Source: a virus. From it: 53,694 nucleotides of DNA. Below are positions 31,456 to 40,873 of this stretch, in pieces. Both the position numbers and the translations under genes were made by a program. The stretch covers positions 1-53,694 of IMG/VR virus record IMGVR_UViG_3300026382_000022. One strand, 5' to 3'. Positions within the stretch are counted from its first letter, which is position 1; each line of letters starts with the position of its first letter. The notes below the pieces were generated by a model that searched no databases, had not been told where the DNA came from, and saw only the letters and a program-made list of their open reading frames with translations.

Positions 31456-32889
31456 TTATATCATTATTGTTTCATTACCAGCTGTTACATTAGTAACTGT
31501 ATCTAATACTAACCCCATATCATCAGACATTCTAGAGCTATTTATTTCATCAGAAATAACAGGCACATATAGACTATCTGAAAAAGTAGGATATCTAAAA
31601 ACCACAGGCGGATTTCCATTTAAACTAACACTAACAGTAGTATCTACCAGTAATGAACTTGTTACTAGTATATCTACTATTAATGAATTATTTCTTGTTA
31701 TCTCAGGCATGAGTATAGTATCTATAGTACTCATAACTTTATTAGCATAAACTGTTGTGTTGATACCCTCTATTAAAGATCTTACATCAATGATAGATGT
31801 AATAGTTGGACCAGTAATATTAGTACTACTAAAACTTATTTCTGTTAATAAATTACTTACCAACATGTCATTCACACTGTGCGCTATAGTCATAGCTATA
31901 GTAGATTCATAATTTGGTTTATAATTCACTTCTGTAATATCACTATCTAAGATAGTAGGTGTTGTGTTAACCATACCAGCGTTATTGTCGATAAGCAATA
32001 TTTTATTAGCTATATCAGGATCTAATTTAGATAACTGATTTAAGGTAAAAGATACTGGTGGTGTTAAACCTGTAATACTTCTTAAATGTGCTATGAATGG
32101 TATTGCTAATAAATTAGTTTCACTAGCAACTTCACTAGCAGCAATTAATAAATTTTCATTATCCATATACCCAACACTATTAGTATTTCTAGTGTTAATA
32201 TAACTATTTACTGTTTTAGTAAAATGTTTAACAGCACTATTATTACCTCTTGCTGAAGTAAACACACCTCCTGATAAATTATCAGAAAATATATTAACAT
32301 TAGGATCATCACCAAATGTATGGATGTGTCCAATATTAGCTATAACATCAGTTGGTCTTATTAGTTTTAAATTATCATCTTGTACTTCTTGATAATGTGC
32401 ATTATTAAAACTATCTTTTACTATATTAAAATTGCTGTGAGGTGTAGCAATTATAGCACCTGTAACAGGATCAACCATTCTTGTAACAGTAGCGATACTG
32501 TTTATATTGAAAATCATATTAGGATCAATATGACCACTTAATGATGGATCATGATATTCTGAATATCCTTGTATATAAGATACCATAGATAAACCATTAA
32601 CATTAGATTCTACTTCTAATATAAATGTTAATCTTTGTGTTTGCCATCCATTAGCTATAGTAGCTGTACCTATTGGTGTTGCTGATAATGACATTATTTC
32701 AGGTATATTATTTACAACTGAAACATCATGCAATTTACCATTAAGACCACCACCTGTTCTAGAAAGAATATTTTCTAGATTATTCATAGTCTCATGTGTG
32801 GCATTTAAATTATAACTTCTCACATACATATCGTTAAAACCTGACTTTCTTGTAGGTATCATAAATGCTTTATTTATTCTTAAACTCAT
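31456..32889 (-). CDS. Probable virion structural protein
   Basis: 477 residues, ATG 32889 after AAGGAG; it overlaps the preceding gene by 4 nt. It is Asn/Ser/Thr/Val-rich with many short beta strands and few charged clusters, a composition usual for phage capsid, tail-tube or sheath proteins. A recognisable element is 'QTQRLTFILEVESNVNGLSM' (about 83-102). No enzymatic motif. Length and position in a three-gene unit suggest a major or minor structural protein. I cannot say which, and it resembles no family I can name. Confidence 0.6.
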   Translation of the reverse strand: MSLRINKAFMIPTRKSGFNDMYVRSYNLNATHETMNNLENILSRTGGGLNGKLHDVSVVNNIPEIMSLSATPIGTATIANGWQTQRLTFILEVESNVNGLSMVSYIQGYSEYHDPSLSGHIDPNMIFNINSIATVTRMVDPVTGAIIATPHSNFNIVKDSFNNAHYQEVQDDNLKLIRPTDVIANIGHIHTFGDDPNVNIFSDNLSGGVFTSARGNNSAVKHFTKTVNSYINTRNTNSVGYMDNENLLIAASEVASETNLLAIPFIAHLRSITGLTPPVSFTLNQLSKLDPDIANKILLIDNNAGMVNTTPTILDSDITEVNYKPNYESTIAMTIAHSVNDMLVSNLLTEISFSSTNITGPTITSIIDVRSLIEGINTTVYANKVMSTIDTILMPEITRNNSLIVDILVTSSLLVDTTVSVSLNGNPPVVFRYPTFSDSLYVPVISDEINSSRMSDDMGLVLDTVTNVTAGNETIMI

Positions 32890-34427
32890 ACTTTTCTCCT
32901 TTTTTCTATATAAATAACCATTTTAGTTATTAATGTTTTTAAATCAGCTGGTAACCCAGATCTAGATCCATCTACAACATTAACATACTTATCCCCGCAT
33001 ATATAATGCCAATCCTGACCATACATTTCATTTGTTAATTTAGTTATAGCCTCCTCAGCTTCATTAGCTGTAGTTGTTTTATTAATAACTCTTTCATACG
33101 GAAACCAATACTGTAACTCTTCTTTAAGTTCAATAGGTAACCTACTTCTATTGACAGTTATGTTAACTTGTAAAACACCATCATCAGTATTAGTATTTAC
33201 TACTGAACCTAATAATAATGCTAAATAATTATGGTTATTCATCCATAACCATGTAAACCCTACTCGCATGAGATTATAAATACTTTCTATATTTAGATAT
33301 TTAATACCTAATGGTGTTATAACATCTTTAAATATATAAGTTAGTAATATCTCTTGTTCTATAGAAATAGATCTATCTAAAAATATTTTACAGAACTCTG
33401 TAGCATCTTCAAATATCTCTTTATCAGGATTCAAATTAAGTAATTTGAATATATCATCAGTGTCTTCTAATGACCAATTTAATTCTATAGGTATATTAGG
33501 TGCTACTGATACTGTCATCCTGTAACTTTCTACTATAGATTCCTTTTCACCTATTTCCGCATCCATATAACCATCTTTAGCTCTAATACTATTAGATGTA
33601 TCACCTTTAACAGAAAGTTTATTATTGATAAAGGTATATATCATAGTTATGATATTTTTAGAACTAGTATCATTAACAATAGATGCTATAGAAACTTTTT
33701 GTAACATGATCGCAGCTAATATATAATCAGCAGTTTCTTCTTTAGGAATACGTTTTTCTATAATCCTAACAGCAGTTACTGTAGATTCTTTTAAAGCAAT
33801 GGAAACTAATTTTTCCGTAAATGCTTTTAACCTTAATGTAGGTGGTAATTTAGAAACAGGGTGACCATCTATAAAGTTATATAAGATATACTCTTTATGA
33901 GCACCATTTATTTCTGAATTTTTAAGATAACCATAATGTGCTATAGGTCCTATAACCGATTTAATTATGATAGTTAGCGCCACTAATTCTAAATATTCAG
34001 ATTTTAAATAAGTTTGTGCTCTAGTAAACTCTGAATCATTAGCATCATCACTATCAAATTTATCTGCTAGATTAGGTAAAGTTGGTACTTTTCTTATATT
34101 TATAACCCAGTTTAATATATCATTATAATCAAACATATCTAGTATCTCATATACTATAGATACTGGTAACGGATATACTTCTGGCATAGTGATCGTACCC
34201 ATTAGTCTATCATCAGCATTTAAATATGCTATCATAAGTTTATTCTTAAACTCTGGTCCTTTATAATCTATATACTCCTCTAAGAGAGTAAATTGATTTT
34301 CTGGATCTAACTCCACTTTATTTCTCTTATTTAAAAGAGAACTAAGATTAAACTCGACATCTTTCCCATTATGTTCAATAGCCATAATTAAATTACTTTT
34401 ATTGTACACATTCAATAGTTTAAACAT
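32886..34427 (-). CDS. Large phage protein of unknown function
   Basis: 513 residues. ATG 34427 is chosen because GAAAGGA lies 5 nt upstream; a longer frame to 34463 lacks a site. The protein is mostly helical with mixed alpha/beta segments and no cysteine motifs other than a 'YGQDWHYICGDKYVNVVDGS' loop near residue 470-490. The first gene after a conserved promoter element. A homologue-type protein is common next to structural genes in large phages, but I cannot assign a role. The 4-nt overlap with the next gene shows co-translation. Confidence 0.6.
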   Translation of the reverse strand: MFKLLNVYNKSNLIMAIEHNGKDVEFNLSSLLNKRNKVELDPENQFTLLEEYIDYKGPEFKNKLMIAYLNADDRLMGTITMPEVYPLPVSIVYEILDMFDYNDILNWVINIRKVPTLPNLADKFDSDDANDSEFTRAQTYLKSEYLELVALTIIIKSVIGPIAHYGYLKNSEINGAHKEYILYNFIDGHPVSKLPPTLRLKAFTEKLVSIALKESTVTAVRIIEKRIPKEETADYILAAIMLQKVSIASIVNDTSSKNIITMIYTFINNKLSVKGDTSNSIRAKDGYMDAEIGEKESIVESYRMTVSVAPNIPIELNWSLEDTDDIFKLLNLNPDKEIFEDATEFCKIFLDRSISIEQEILLTYIFKDVITPLGIKYLNIESIYNLMRVGFTWLWMNNHNYLALLLGSVVNTNTDDGVLQVNITVNRSRLPIELKEELQYWFPYERVINKTTTANEAEEAITKLTNEMYGQDWHYICGDKYVNVVDGSRSGLPADLKTLITKMVIYIEKRRKV

Positions 34428-34484
34428 ATGTATCCTTTCTATGTTAGTACTCTGCAGTTGCACTAACTTTTAGATATACGTAGT

Positions 34485-34514
34485 ATATCTCTATATTAGT
34501 AATATATGGTTATA
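34485..34514 (-). promoter_or_regulatory. Conserved promoter element (minus strand)
   Basis: On the minus strand: TATAACCATATATTACTAAT then ATAGAGATAT. It carries an exact TATATTAC core and lies 58 nt upstream of a minus-strand gene start. Downstream on the plus strand there is only the end of a minus-strand gene, so the minus orientation is the sensible one. A short hairpin (AGATATAC/GTATATCT, 34472-34490) overlaps its 3' end. Confidence 0.68.
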
Positions 34515-34572
34515 ATTAACCCCAAAAACAAAATTACACACAGAGAATATCCTGTGTGTAATGTAGTTTAAT

Positions 34573-35229
34573 TTAGAAAAGATCGTCGTCGCTAACACTA
34601 CTAGTGTCAATAGATTTACTAGGTGCTTCATTTAGTGTTGGTGCTTTTCTCTCGATAGCTTTACTTTTAACAGTATCAGCAACCATATAATGACCCATAA
34701 GTCTTCTAGCTTGTGCGAAATAAGCTTTAGCATAAATTCTAGAAATAACTCCTTGATCTGTTACTAAGTCACCTTTAATATAATACTTATGCCATTTACC
34801 ATCATCTTTAGGTTTTATATCGAATCTAACTTTTTTCTTACCGTCAGAAAGCACACCCATATAGATAACACCATTATCATCTTGACCAACTTCAACTGTA
34901 GCTTGTAAGACTACTTCATTAGTTCTAGCACCATCTACAAATTTAGTATTATAACAAGCAATTTGTTTATTAATACCCTTTTCACCAGAAATAATTTCAT
35001 CTGCTATGTTGAATAATGTTTCCATTGTAGTATAGTCAAATGGTGCGATAATCATAGAGTTATAATCAAACTCTTTATTATCTCTAACTTTACTCTTATC
35101 TGTAAATACTACCAATCTAGGATAACCACTTCTGATACTCCACGTCAATTGAGCGTACTTTGCTTCGTCTAACGATTTGTTAATCGTTAATGAACTTAAA
35201 CTTACCATTTTGATATTGTCTGCTGCCAT
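34573..35229 (-). CDS. Single-stranded DNA-binding protein, probable
   Basis: 218 residues, ATG 35229 after AAAGGA. Residues 10-165 look like an OB-fold-type beta barrel ('RLVVFTDKSKV', 'EVVLQATVEVG', 'VRFDIKPKDDGKWHKYYIKG'). The C-terminal 30 residues are flexible, Ser/Pro/Lys-rich and end in Asp-Asp-Asp-Leu-Phe, the acidic-hydrophobic tip typical of single-stranded-DNA-binding proteins that recruit replication partners. It sits beside replication genes. The fold has no strong signature, so this call rests on the tail and context. It may also be a phage-specific replication accessory protein. Confidence 0.6.
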   Translation of the reverse strand: MAADNIKMVSLSSLTINKSLDEAKYAQLTWSIRSGYPRLVVFTDKSKVRDNKEFDYNSMIIAPFDYTTMETLFNIADEIISGEKGINKQIACYNTKFVDGARTNEVVLQATVEVGQDDNGVIYMGVLSDGKKKVRFDIKPKDDGKWHKYYIKGDLVTDQGVISRIYAKAYFAQARRLMGHYMVADTVKSKAIERKAPTLNEAPSKSIDTSSVSDDDLF

Positions 35230-35262
35230 ATTTTTTCCTTTTATTATGATGTATATTCTCTA

Positions 35263-36117
35263 TTAATATACTCGTTTATAATTTTTAACTAGAGGTTCTA
35301 GTATACTATTTTTATACATATCCTGTAATACCTTTAACCTGTTGGTATAACTACTCCATTTGTTTTCTACTGCTAAATTATGTAACTCCCTCCTTATAGT
35401 TAGTTTCATAGGTTTAGAAATAATTTTATCCCCTAATATATAAAGTAATTCTTCTATAAAAGGAAACACATCTAATGTTCTTTTTCCTAAAGGATGATAC
35501 TTAGTATTAAAAAACTTTTTATCTTTTAATCTACCTGTATGTGACTCTAGTAAATATAGATTAGGTACTTTAAAATAGTTTAATAAATCTACATAAATAT
35601 GTGTTGTTATTATAACTTTTTTACTAGTAGGAGTTAACTTATAACCATTAGCTAACACATCTAATTCTAAATTATATTTCTTTTTCTTAAGATGGTATAA
35701 TACATACTGCATAAGTATATAGTTTTCATCAGATATAACCACATCCTTATCTTTATTTAAACCTTTATAAACCTTATCATAATTTGGAATGAATAAAACA
35801 GGTTTACAAGTAAAACCATCATAAAGTGTAGCTATTTGATTAACTTCATCTATAACTAAATCTAAAAGAGTGCTATCTTTCATCAAGAACATTTTGATAT
35901 TCTTTCTTTCCTGGTAAGGAAATGATGCTAGATAGTTCCTAGTTAATGTAAATAAATTATAATAATGAATACTATATTTATTCAAATCTACTTTATTAGG
36001 AATCTCTCTAGACTCATCATATCTTTTACCATTAGGAACAAATAGGGATTCGAGCATGATGTCAGTACCTATACTGACACCAAACCCACCTATTACTCTG
36101 TTATCTAAATCTAACAT
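35263..36117 (-). CDS. Hypothetical protein in the replication region
   Basis: 284 residues, ATG 36117 after AGGGA. The protein is mixed alpha/beta with a Gly-rich N-terminus ('RVIGGFGVSIGTDIMLES') and a basic C-terminal helical part. The fragment 'LYLLESHTGRLKDKKFF' near 185-200 is its most distinctive element. No catalytic motif can be assigned. It lies between the SSB-like gene and a small zinc-ribbon/topoisomerase cluster, so a DNA-metabolism role is possible. Family unknown to me. Confidence 0.55.
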   Translation of the reverse strand: MLDLDNRVIGGFGVSIGTDIMLESLFVPNGKRYDESREIPNKVDLNKYSIHYYNLFTLTRNYLASFPYQERKNIKMFLMKDSTLLDLVIDEVNQIATLYDGFTCKPVLFIPNYDKVYKGLNKDKDVVISDENYILMQYVLYHLKKKKYNLELDVLANGYKLTPTSKKVIITTHIYVDLLNYFKVPNLYLLESHTGRLKDKKFFNTKYHPLGKRTLDVFPFIEELLYILGDKIISKPMKLTIRRELHNLAVENKWSSYTNRLKVLQDMYKNSILEPLVKNYKRVY

Positions 36118-36126
36118 ATCATATCC

Positions 36127-36297
36127 CTATTTATTAGTTAACTTCCTGTTAGAATATTTTTCACCAATACCTCTAAGTTCATCGGGAAGATTATTATCGT
36201 CCATATTAGGATATACGTCTTTACCATAAAGAAATTTATCTTCATAGTTATGAAATTTAAACAAACTTAAAATATAATTGTAAATATAATTAAGCAT
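36127..36297 (-). CDS. Small protein (56 aa)
   Basis: An intact 56-codon frame with GAGGA 5-6 nt before ATG 36297 and a TAG stop at 36127. It overlaps the upstream zinc-ribbon gene by 8 nt, the same coupling seen elsewhere in this phage. The first 14 residues are hydrophobic and aromatic ('LNYIYNYILSLFKF') and could touch a membrane; the rest is polar and charged. It fills what would otherwise be a gap. Function unknown. Confidence 0.6.
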   Translation of the reverse strand: MLNYIYNYILSLFKFHNYEDKFLYGKDVYPNMDDNNLPDELRGIGEKYSNRKLTNK

Positions 36298-37042
36298 TTT
36301 TTAGTTCCTCTCTTTTAGCTTCTATTTTAGCAAGAACTTCTTCTTTATTTTCTGTTGTAGATAGAGATTTTTTAAGTTCTTTAATTTCTCTTTTAAGTTG
36401 TGCTTTTTTTAACATAGACTCACGCTCTTCCTCAGATTGTGTTTCTTTCCAATGTTTATCTTTTTCTTGCATTTCTAACACCTTAGCAAGTTGTTGGTCT
36501 GGATTAGATTTTAAATCTTTTCTACCATTTAATTTAGTTTCTCTAATATGTTTACCAATATCTCCTGTAAAGTTTTTAATTTTCTCAATATCAAAATCAT
36601 CACCTTCCGCAACCCATTCATCGTATAAAGGATGGTCAGTCATTTTAATATTTTTAACATTATTATCTATAGCATACATAACCATTTGATTATAGATACC
36701 AATAGCTGGTGGATTAAGTTTAAAACCAAATCTTTTAGATTTATCAGGAGTAAGACAACTTTCAGGATGATCATATTGTGTTACAAAATTATATTTAGAA
36801 AAACTAGCTATAGCTAGCTCTTCGCCATCTGGTTTAACATCATCTAATGATTTTTTAAATTCACTAACAACACCAGCATTACATTCTTGACACAACATAT
36901 TTATTTTCTTAGAGTCACCCTCACCCATCATCTCTTTTAACGTTAGATTAGGTAATTCATCATTAGTGATAACCATATCTTCATCAACACCAAATAATGC
37001 TTCTTCTAATTCTCTACATTTGTTACAAACATATACATTCAT
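36290..37042 (-). CDS. Zinc-ribbon protein with coiled-coil C-terminus
   Basis: 250 residues. ATG 37042 overlaps the topoisomerase stop (TAATG). The N-terminus has Cys-x-x-Cys ('VCNKCRE', about 5-8) and a second Cys-x-x-Cys ('LCQECNAG', about 51-54), a probable zinc ribbon. Residues 180-250 are a Lys/Glu-rich coiled coil. Direct coupling to topoisomerase I suggests it acts with it, perhaps in place of the zinc fingers usual at the C-terminus of bacterial TopA. This is inference. A transcription- or replication-accessory role is also possible. Confidence 0.62.
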   Translation of the reverse strand: MNVYVCNKCRELEEALFGVDEDMVITNDELPNLTLKEMMGEGDSKKINMLCQECNAGVVSEFKKSLDDVKPDGEELAIASFSKYNFVTQYDHPESCLTPDKSKRFGFKLNPPAIGIYNQMVMYAIDNNVKNIKMTDHPLYDEWVAEGDDFDIEKIKNFTGDIGKHIRETKLNGRKDLKSNPDQQLAKVLEMQEKDKHWKETQSEEERESMLKKAQLKREIKELKKSLSTTENKEEVLAKIEAKREELKNA

Positions 37043-39363
37043 TATTTTTTCCTTTTAAATTTTTTATTTTTACCACTAGGAGGATTTTCTGCTATAAGAG
37101 CTTTTACTTCTTCAGTAGTTAACTTTTTAATAGCTTCTGTATCCTCTTTAAGTTTTTTAGGTAACTTATAATTTTTCTTACCAACTTTCATGTAGACACC
37201 ATATCTACCATTGATAAATTCAGCACCAGTTTTTTCGTCAGTGTGTATCTGGGCTTTTCTACGTTCTTCCTGTATTTGCTCTATAACTTCTTTAGCTCTA
37301 TCAAAAGTTATAGTATATGGATCATCTTCTTTTAAACCATAATACTTACCATTATGTGTTAACATAGGACCGAATCTACCAATAGTAACATTCACAACAT
37401 AACCATCTATCTCACCTAATTTTTTAGGTAATTCTAATAGATGTAAAGCATATTTTAAATCTACATCATCTTTAGAAACATCTTTAGGTACAGATGCTAC
37501 TCTTGGTTTGTGCTTTTTATCCTCAGGATCTTTCTCTCCTAATTGAACATAAGCTCCATACGCACCTGTTTTATAATAGATTGTTTTACCAGTAGCAGGA
37601 TCTTTACCTAATTCTTTTTCTTCAGAATAGTTAAATCTATCACCATCAGCTTTTTCTTCTATGTTTTTCATAAAAGGAATATAAAACTCTCTGATAACTT
37701 CTTGCCATTTTATTTTACCTTCATTTATAGCATCTAATTTCTCTTCCATATTAGCTGTGAATTTAACATCAATAATATCAGGGAAATTTTCTACTAAATA
37801 ATCTCTTACAGCTTTACCTATAACTGTTGGTTCTAATCTTTTATCTTTAGTTTTAATTACATATTCACGCATTAGAATAGTTGCGATCATACTAGCATAT
37901 GTAGATGGTCTACCAACACCTTCTGATTCTAGTTTTTTAACTAAAGAAGCTTCAGTATATCTAGCTGGTGGTTTAGTAAATAACTGTTCAGCTATAAGTT
38001 CAGTATCTTTAAAAACAGTATTAACAGGAACATCTGGTAAGAATTTCTCTTTATCATCTAGGGTAGCTTCTGGATCATCACTACCTTCAGTATAAGCTTT
38101 CATAAATCCAGGAAAAAGTATCTTAGTACCTTTAGCTACAAACTCATACTGTTTATTACTACCTCCATTGATATAATATGTAGTAGTAGCTACTTTAGCT
38201 TTAGCCATTTGAGTAGCCATAGTTCTTTTCCAAATTAAACTATAAAGTTTAAATTCATGTGGATCTAAATAACCTTTAACTTTTGATGGTTTAAGACTCA
38301 TGTTAGTTACACGGATAGCTTCATGAGCTTCTTGACTACCTTTACTTTTATTAGTATATTTTCTAGGATAATCTAAAGCATACTCTGAACCATATTCGGA
38401 TAAGATAACTTCCTTAGCTGCATCTGTAGCTACTTTAGAGAGATTTAAACTATCAGTACGCATATAAGTAATTAACCCACCAGAGTGGTTAGGAACTACC
38501 ATAGAACCTTCATAAAGTTTTTGTGCTACACTCATAGTTTGTTTAACACTAAAACCTAATTTTCTAGAAGCTTCTTGTTGTAATGTTGAAGTTGTAAATG
38601 GTGGAGGAGGTGTTCTAAAAGATTCTTTTTCTTCTATATTAACTAACACATAATCGTTTTTATCACAATCATTTTTAATAGCATTAGCTTCTTCTTCATT
38701 AGAAATTTTTATCTTTTTACCATTAGCTTTATTAAACTCTGCTCTAAATTTAGGATTAGATAAAATATCTAATTTAAGTTTCCAGTACTCTTCTGGTTTA
38801 AAAGCTTCAATCTCTCTTTCTCTATCAACAACTATACGTAATGCAACAGATTGTGTTCTACCTGCTGATAATCCATACTTTATCTTTTTCCATAATAGAG
38901 GAGAAAGTTTATATCCTAATAATCTATCTAAGATACGTCTAGCTTGTTGTGCATTAACTTTATTCATATCTACATCTCTAGGATTAGCTACAGCATGTAA
39001 GATAGCTGGTTTAGTTATTTCATGGAAAACTATACGTTTAAAAGTAACATCTTTTCTTTTTAAAACTTCTCTAAGGTGCCAGGCAATAGCTTCACCCTCT
39101 GAGTCATCATCACTAGCTAACCAAATTGTTGTACCTGGTCCTACTAGTTGTTTAAGTTCTTTAACAACTCTTCTTTTATCTGGATATACTTCATAGTTAG
39201 GTTGGAAATTATTCTCTGGATCAAAACCTAAATTATTTTTAGGTAAATCTCTAATATGTCCAAAACTAGCTTTTACTACATACCCATTACCAAGTATCTT
39301 AGTTATAGTTTTTGTTTTAGCTGGTGATTCAACTATAACTAAATTATCTACATATCTACTCAT
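37042..39363 (-). CDS. topA: DNA topoisomerase I (type IA)
   Basis: 773 residues, ATG 39363 after AAAAAGGAA. The TOPRIM domain has the catalytic Glu in 'IVESPAKTKTITKILG' (Glu12) and the metal motif 'ASDDDSEGEAIAWHL' (about 83-97), where Arg of the usual Asp-x-Asp-Arg-Glu-Gly-Glu is Ser. The DNA-cleaving tyrosine is Tyr300 in 'GLITYMRTDS'. The C-terminal ~170 residues contain two glycine-rich topo-C repeats ('GAYGAYVQLG' and 'GRYGVYMKVG') but no Cys4 zinc fingers. It relaxes negative supercoils via a 5'-phosphotyrosyl link. It is a bacterial-type enzyme of slightly less than usual length (E. coli has 865). Two separate zinc-ribbon genes flank it. Confidence 0.92.
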   Translation of the reverse strand: MSRYVDNLVIVESPAKTKTITKILGNGYVVKASFGHIRDLPKNNLGFDPENNFQPNYEVYPDKRRVVKELKQLVGPGTTIWLASDDDSEGEAIAWHLREVLKRKDVTFKRIVFHEITKPAILHAVANPRDVDMNKVNAQQARRILDRLLGYKLSPLLWKKIKYGLSAGRTQSVALRIVVDREREIEAFKPEEYWKLKLDILSNPKFRAEFNKANGKKIKISNEEEANAIKNDCDKNDYVLVNIEEKESFRTPPPPFTTSTLQQEASRKLGFSVKQTMSVAQKLYEGSMVVPNHSGGLITYMRTDSLNLSKVATDAAKEVILSEYGSEYALDYPRKYTNKSKGSQEAHEAIRVTNMSLKPSKVKGYLDPHEFKLYSLIWKRTMATQMAKAKVATTTYYINGGSNKQYEFVAKGTKILFPGFMKAYTEGSDDPEATLDDKEKFLPDVPVNTVFKDTELIAEQLFTKPPARYTEASLVKKLESEGVGRPSTYASMIATILMREYVIKTKDKRLEPTVIGKAVRDYLVENFPDIIDVKFTANMEEKLDAINEGKIKWQEVIREFYIPFMKNIEEKADGDRFNYSEEKELGKDPATGKTIYYKTGAYGAYVQLGEKDPEDKKHKPRVASVPKDVSKDDVDLKYALHLLELPKKLGEIDGYVVNVTIGRFGPMLTHNGKYYGLKEDDPYTITFDRAKEVIEQIQEERRKAQIHTDEKTGAEFINGRYGVYMKVGKKNYKLPKKLKEDTEAIKKLTTEEVKALIAENPPSGKNKKFKRKK

Positions 39364-39381
39364 TAAGTTTCCTTTTTAATA

Positions 39382-39546
39382 TCAACTTTTAAATCCGTCT
39401 CCCGTGGAAATAGATGCTGTGTTAAATATTCTGATCAATGTACTGTTACACTTTTCACATTTTTCTTCTCTAGAAGATACAGACATTGGTTTATCTATTA
39501 TTTGTATTGTTTTACATTTTTTGCATTCATATTGATATCTCATCAT
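39382..39546 (-). CDS. Small zinc-ribbon protein (FmdB-like)
   Basis: An intact 54-codon frame with AAAAGGA upstream and a double ATG (39546/39543). Two cysteine pairs ('YECKKCKT' and 'EKCEKCNS', about 20 residues apart) form a zinc ribbon, and the C-terminus has 'ISTGDGFKS', typical of FmdB-type regulatory zinc ribbons. It lies between the MBL-fold gene and topA on the same strand. It may substitute for the missing zinc domain of TopA or act as a small transcription regulator. Confidence 0.68.
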   Translation of the reverse strand: MMRYQYECKKCKTIQIIDKPMSVSSREEKCEKCNSTLIRIFNTASISTGDGFKS

Positions 39547-39555
39547 TTTTCCTTT

Positions 39556-40335
39556 TTATATATTTACATCAGGCATATATGTACCCATTAAACTACTGCT
39601 ATTATTATGATAATATCTAAGTTTACTTATGAAATCTATTGTGTATTCCTGTTTAATATTAGTTTCACATGCATGCACATTTTCATCAGGATTATCCCAA
39701 AAACTATAATCATGTAAGAATAGTACTTTTTTTATTTCATTATCTTGAATTCTTTCTGTTATTTCTAACATTAATTCTTTAGAAGCAGTAGTATCACCAC
39801 TTATCCAAATAGCTTCATTGTTAGGTATCATGAACAAAATACCATTACTGGGTAAATGATGTATACACTTTGTTGTACTTATGATTAAATTAGTTTCAGC
39901 ATCGATAGCATCTGCTATAAAATTTAGTTTATTAATATTAACTATGTTAGCATATTTAAATTTTATCTTACCTGAATCATCTTTACCATTTGCTGATTTA
40001 TTAAATTCTTTTACGTTTATATAATCACACATATCATTATATACATCAGAACCAACAAAAATTTCAGTAGTTTTTCCATATATAAAATATCTATAATACA
40101 TTAATGACTTAAGACCACCTATATGATCATCATCCATATGTGTTATGAAGATATAGTTTAGATCTTTAATAATATTATTATCTTCAATTTCTAATTCTTT
40201 TAATTTAGAAAATACATTATATCCACAATCTATTAACCATTTACTTATAGGTGTACTAACTATGAAACTACTATTAGTTAATTCTGTATCAAATGCACCG
40301 CCAGTGCCGATTATTTTTAAACTTAATTTATTCAT
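39556..40335 (-). CDS. Metallo-beta-lactamase-fold hydrolase
   Basis: 259 residues, ATG 40335 overlapping the stop of the upstream gene. Features of the fold in order: 'IIGTGGAF' (8-15), 'LIDCGYN' (34-40), the metal motif 'THMDDDHIGG' (65-74), 'CIHHLP' (about 157) and 'WISGDTT' (about 176), then 'FLHDYSF'. The usual His-x-His-x-Asp-His is His-x-Asp-x-Asp-His here, so the first site has Asp instead of the second His. This pattern suits phosphodiesterase or RNase Z-like relatives. The substrate is unknown; nucleotide signals, RNA ends or DNA are options. In a phage it could process RNA or remove host signal nucleotides. Confidence 0.72.
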   Translation of the reverse strand: MNKLSLKIIGTGGAFDTELTNSSFIVSTPISKWLIDCGYNVFSKLKELEIEDNNIIKDLNYIFITHMDDDHIGGLKSLMYYRYFIYGKTTEIFVGSDVYNDMCDYINVKEFNKSANGKDDSGKIKFKYANIVNINKLNFIADAIDAETNLIISTTKCIHHLPSNGILFMIPNNEAIWISGDTTASKELMLEITERIQDNEIKKVLFLHDYSFWDNPDENVHACETNIKQEYTIDFISKLRYYHNNSSSLMGTYMPDVNI

Positions 40336-40823
40336 TATATTTCCCTTTTTGTATAAATATCTATATATTTAGATATTATTCTATTTATTCTAGCTTCTTC
40401 TTCTAAACGAAGCTTTTCCTCTTTTTTAATCTTTTTAATTTTTCCATAACACACACGATTAATACTACCCCAGTATTCTTTAACATATGAATCTGGATGA
40501 TGTTTACTTATTATGTAAGCTGCAGATATAACATGTTCTACCCAATGTTTATTATTCAAATATTCTTTAATAAGAAAATTTACTACAACATTAACTCTAA
40601 CAACATCAGAACTCATATAGTTAAATTTCTTACCAAGATCTTTCTGGATTATATATCTAAACATTTTAGTTATCTTTTTAGATTCAATGCACGCACCATT
40701 ATCTTTATCTGTACCTCTTAATATTGAAAATAATGTTGATTGTAATCTAGGATCTATTTTGTTAACCCATGACCTAGTTGGTACTAACCTACCACATAGT
40801 TTCTCTTTTATACCTTCTAACAT
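40335..40823 (-). CDS. Hypothetical helical protein
   Basis: 162 residues, ATG 40823 with AGGAG 5 nt upstream; only about 20 nt separate it from a conserved promoter element. Helical and basic: a central 'HWVEHVISAAYIISKHHPDS' helix and a Lys/Glu-rich coiled-coil C-terminus (about 128-162). No known motif. It leads the short unit with the MBL-fold gene, with a 1-nt overlap. Possibly a nucleic-acid-binding partner; not recognised. Confidence 0.6.
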   Translation of the reverse strand: MLEGIKEKLCGRLVPTRSWVNKIDPRLQSTLFSILRGTDKDNGACIESKKITKMFRYIIQKDLGKKFNYMSSDVVRVNVVVNFLIKEYLNNKHWVEHVISAAYIISKHHPDSYVKEYWGSINRVCYGKIKKIKKEEKLRLEEEARINRIISKYIDIYTKREI

Positions 40824-40842
40824 AACTACTCCTAACTTTGTT

Positions 40843-40871
40843 CTAATTTAGTAATATATAGTTATAATTTT
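40843..40871 (-). promoter_or_regulatory. Conserved promoter element (minus strand)
   Basis: On the minus strand: AAAATTATAACTATATATTA then CTAAATTAGAA, carrying an exact TATATTAC core. It lies just upstream of the minus-strand gene at 40823 and after the stop of the SbcD-like gene, so only the minus orientation serves a gene nearby. Confidence 0.65.
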
Positions 40872-40873
40872 GT

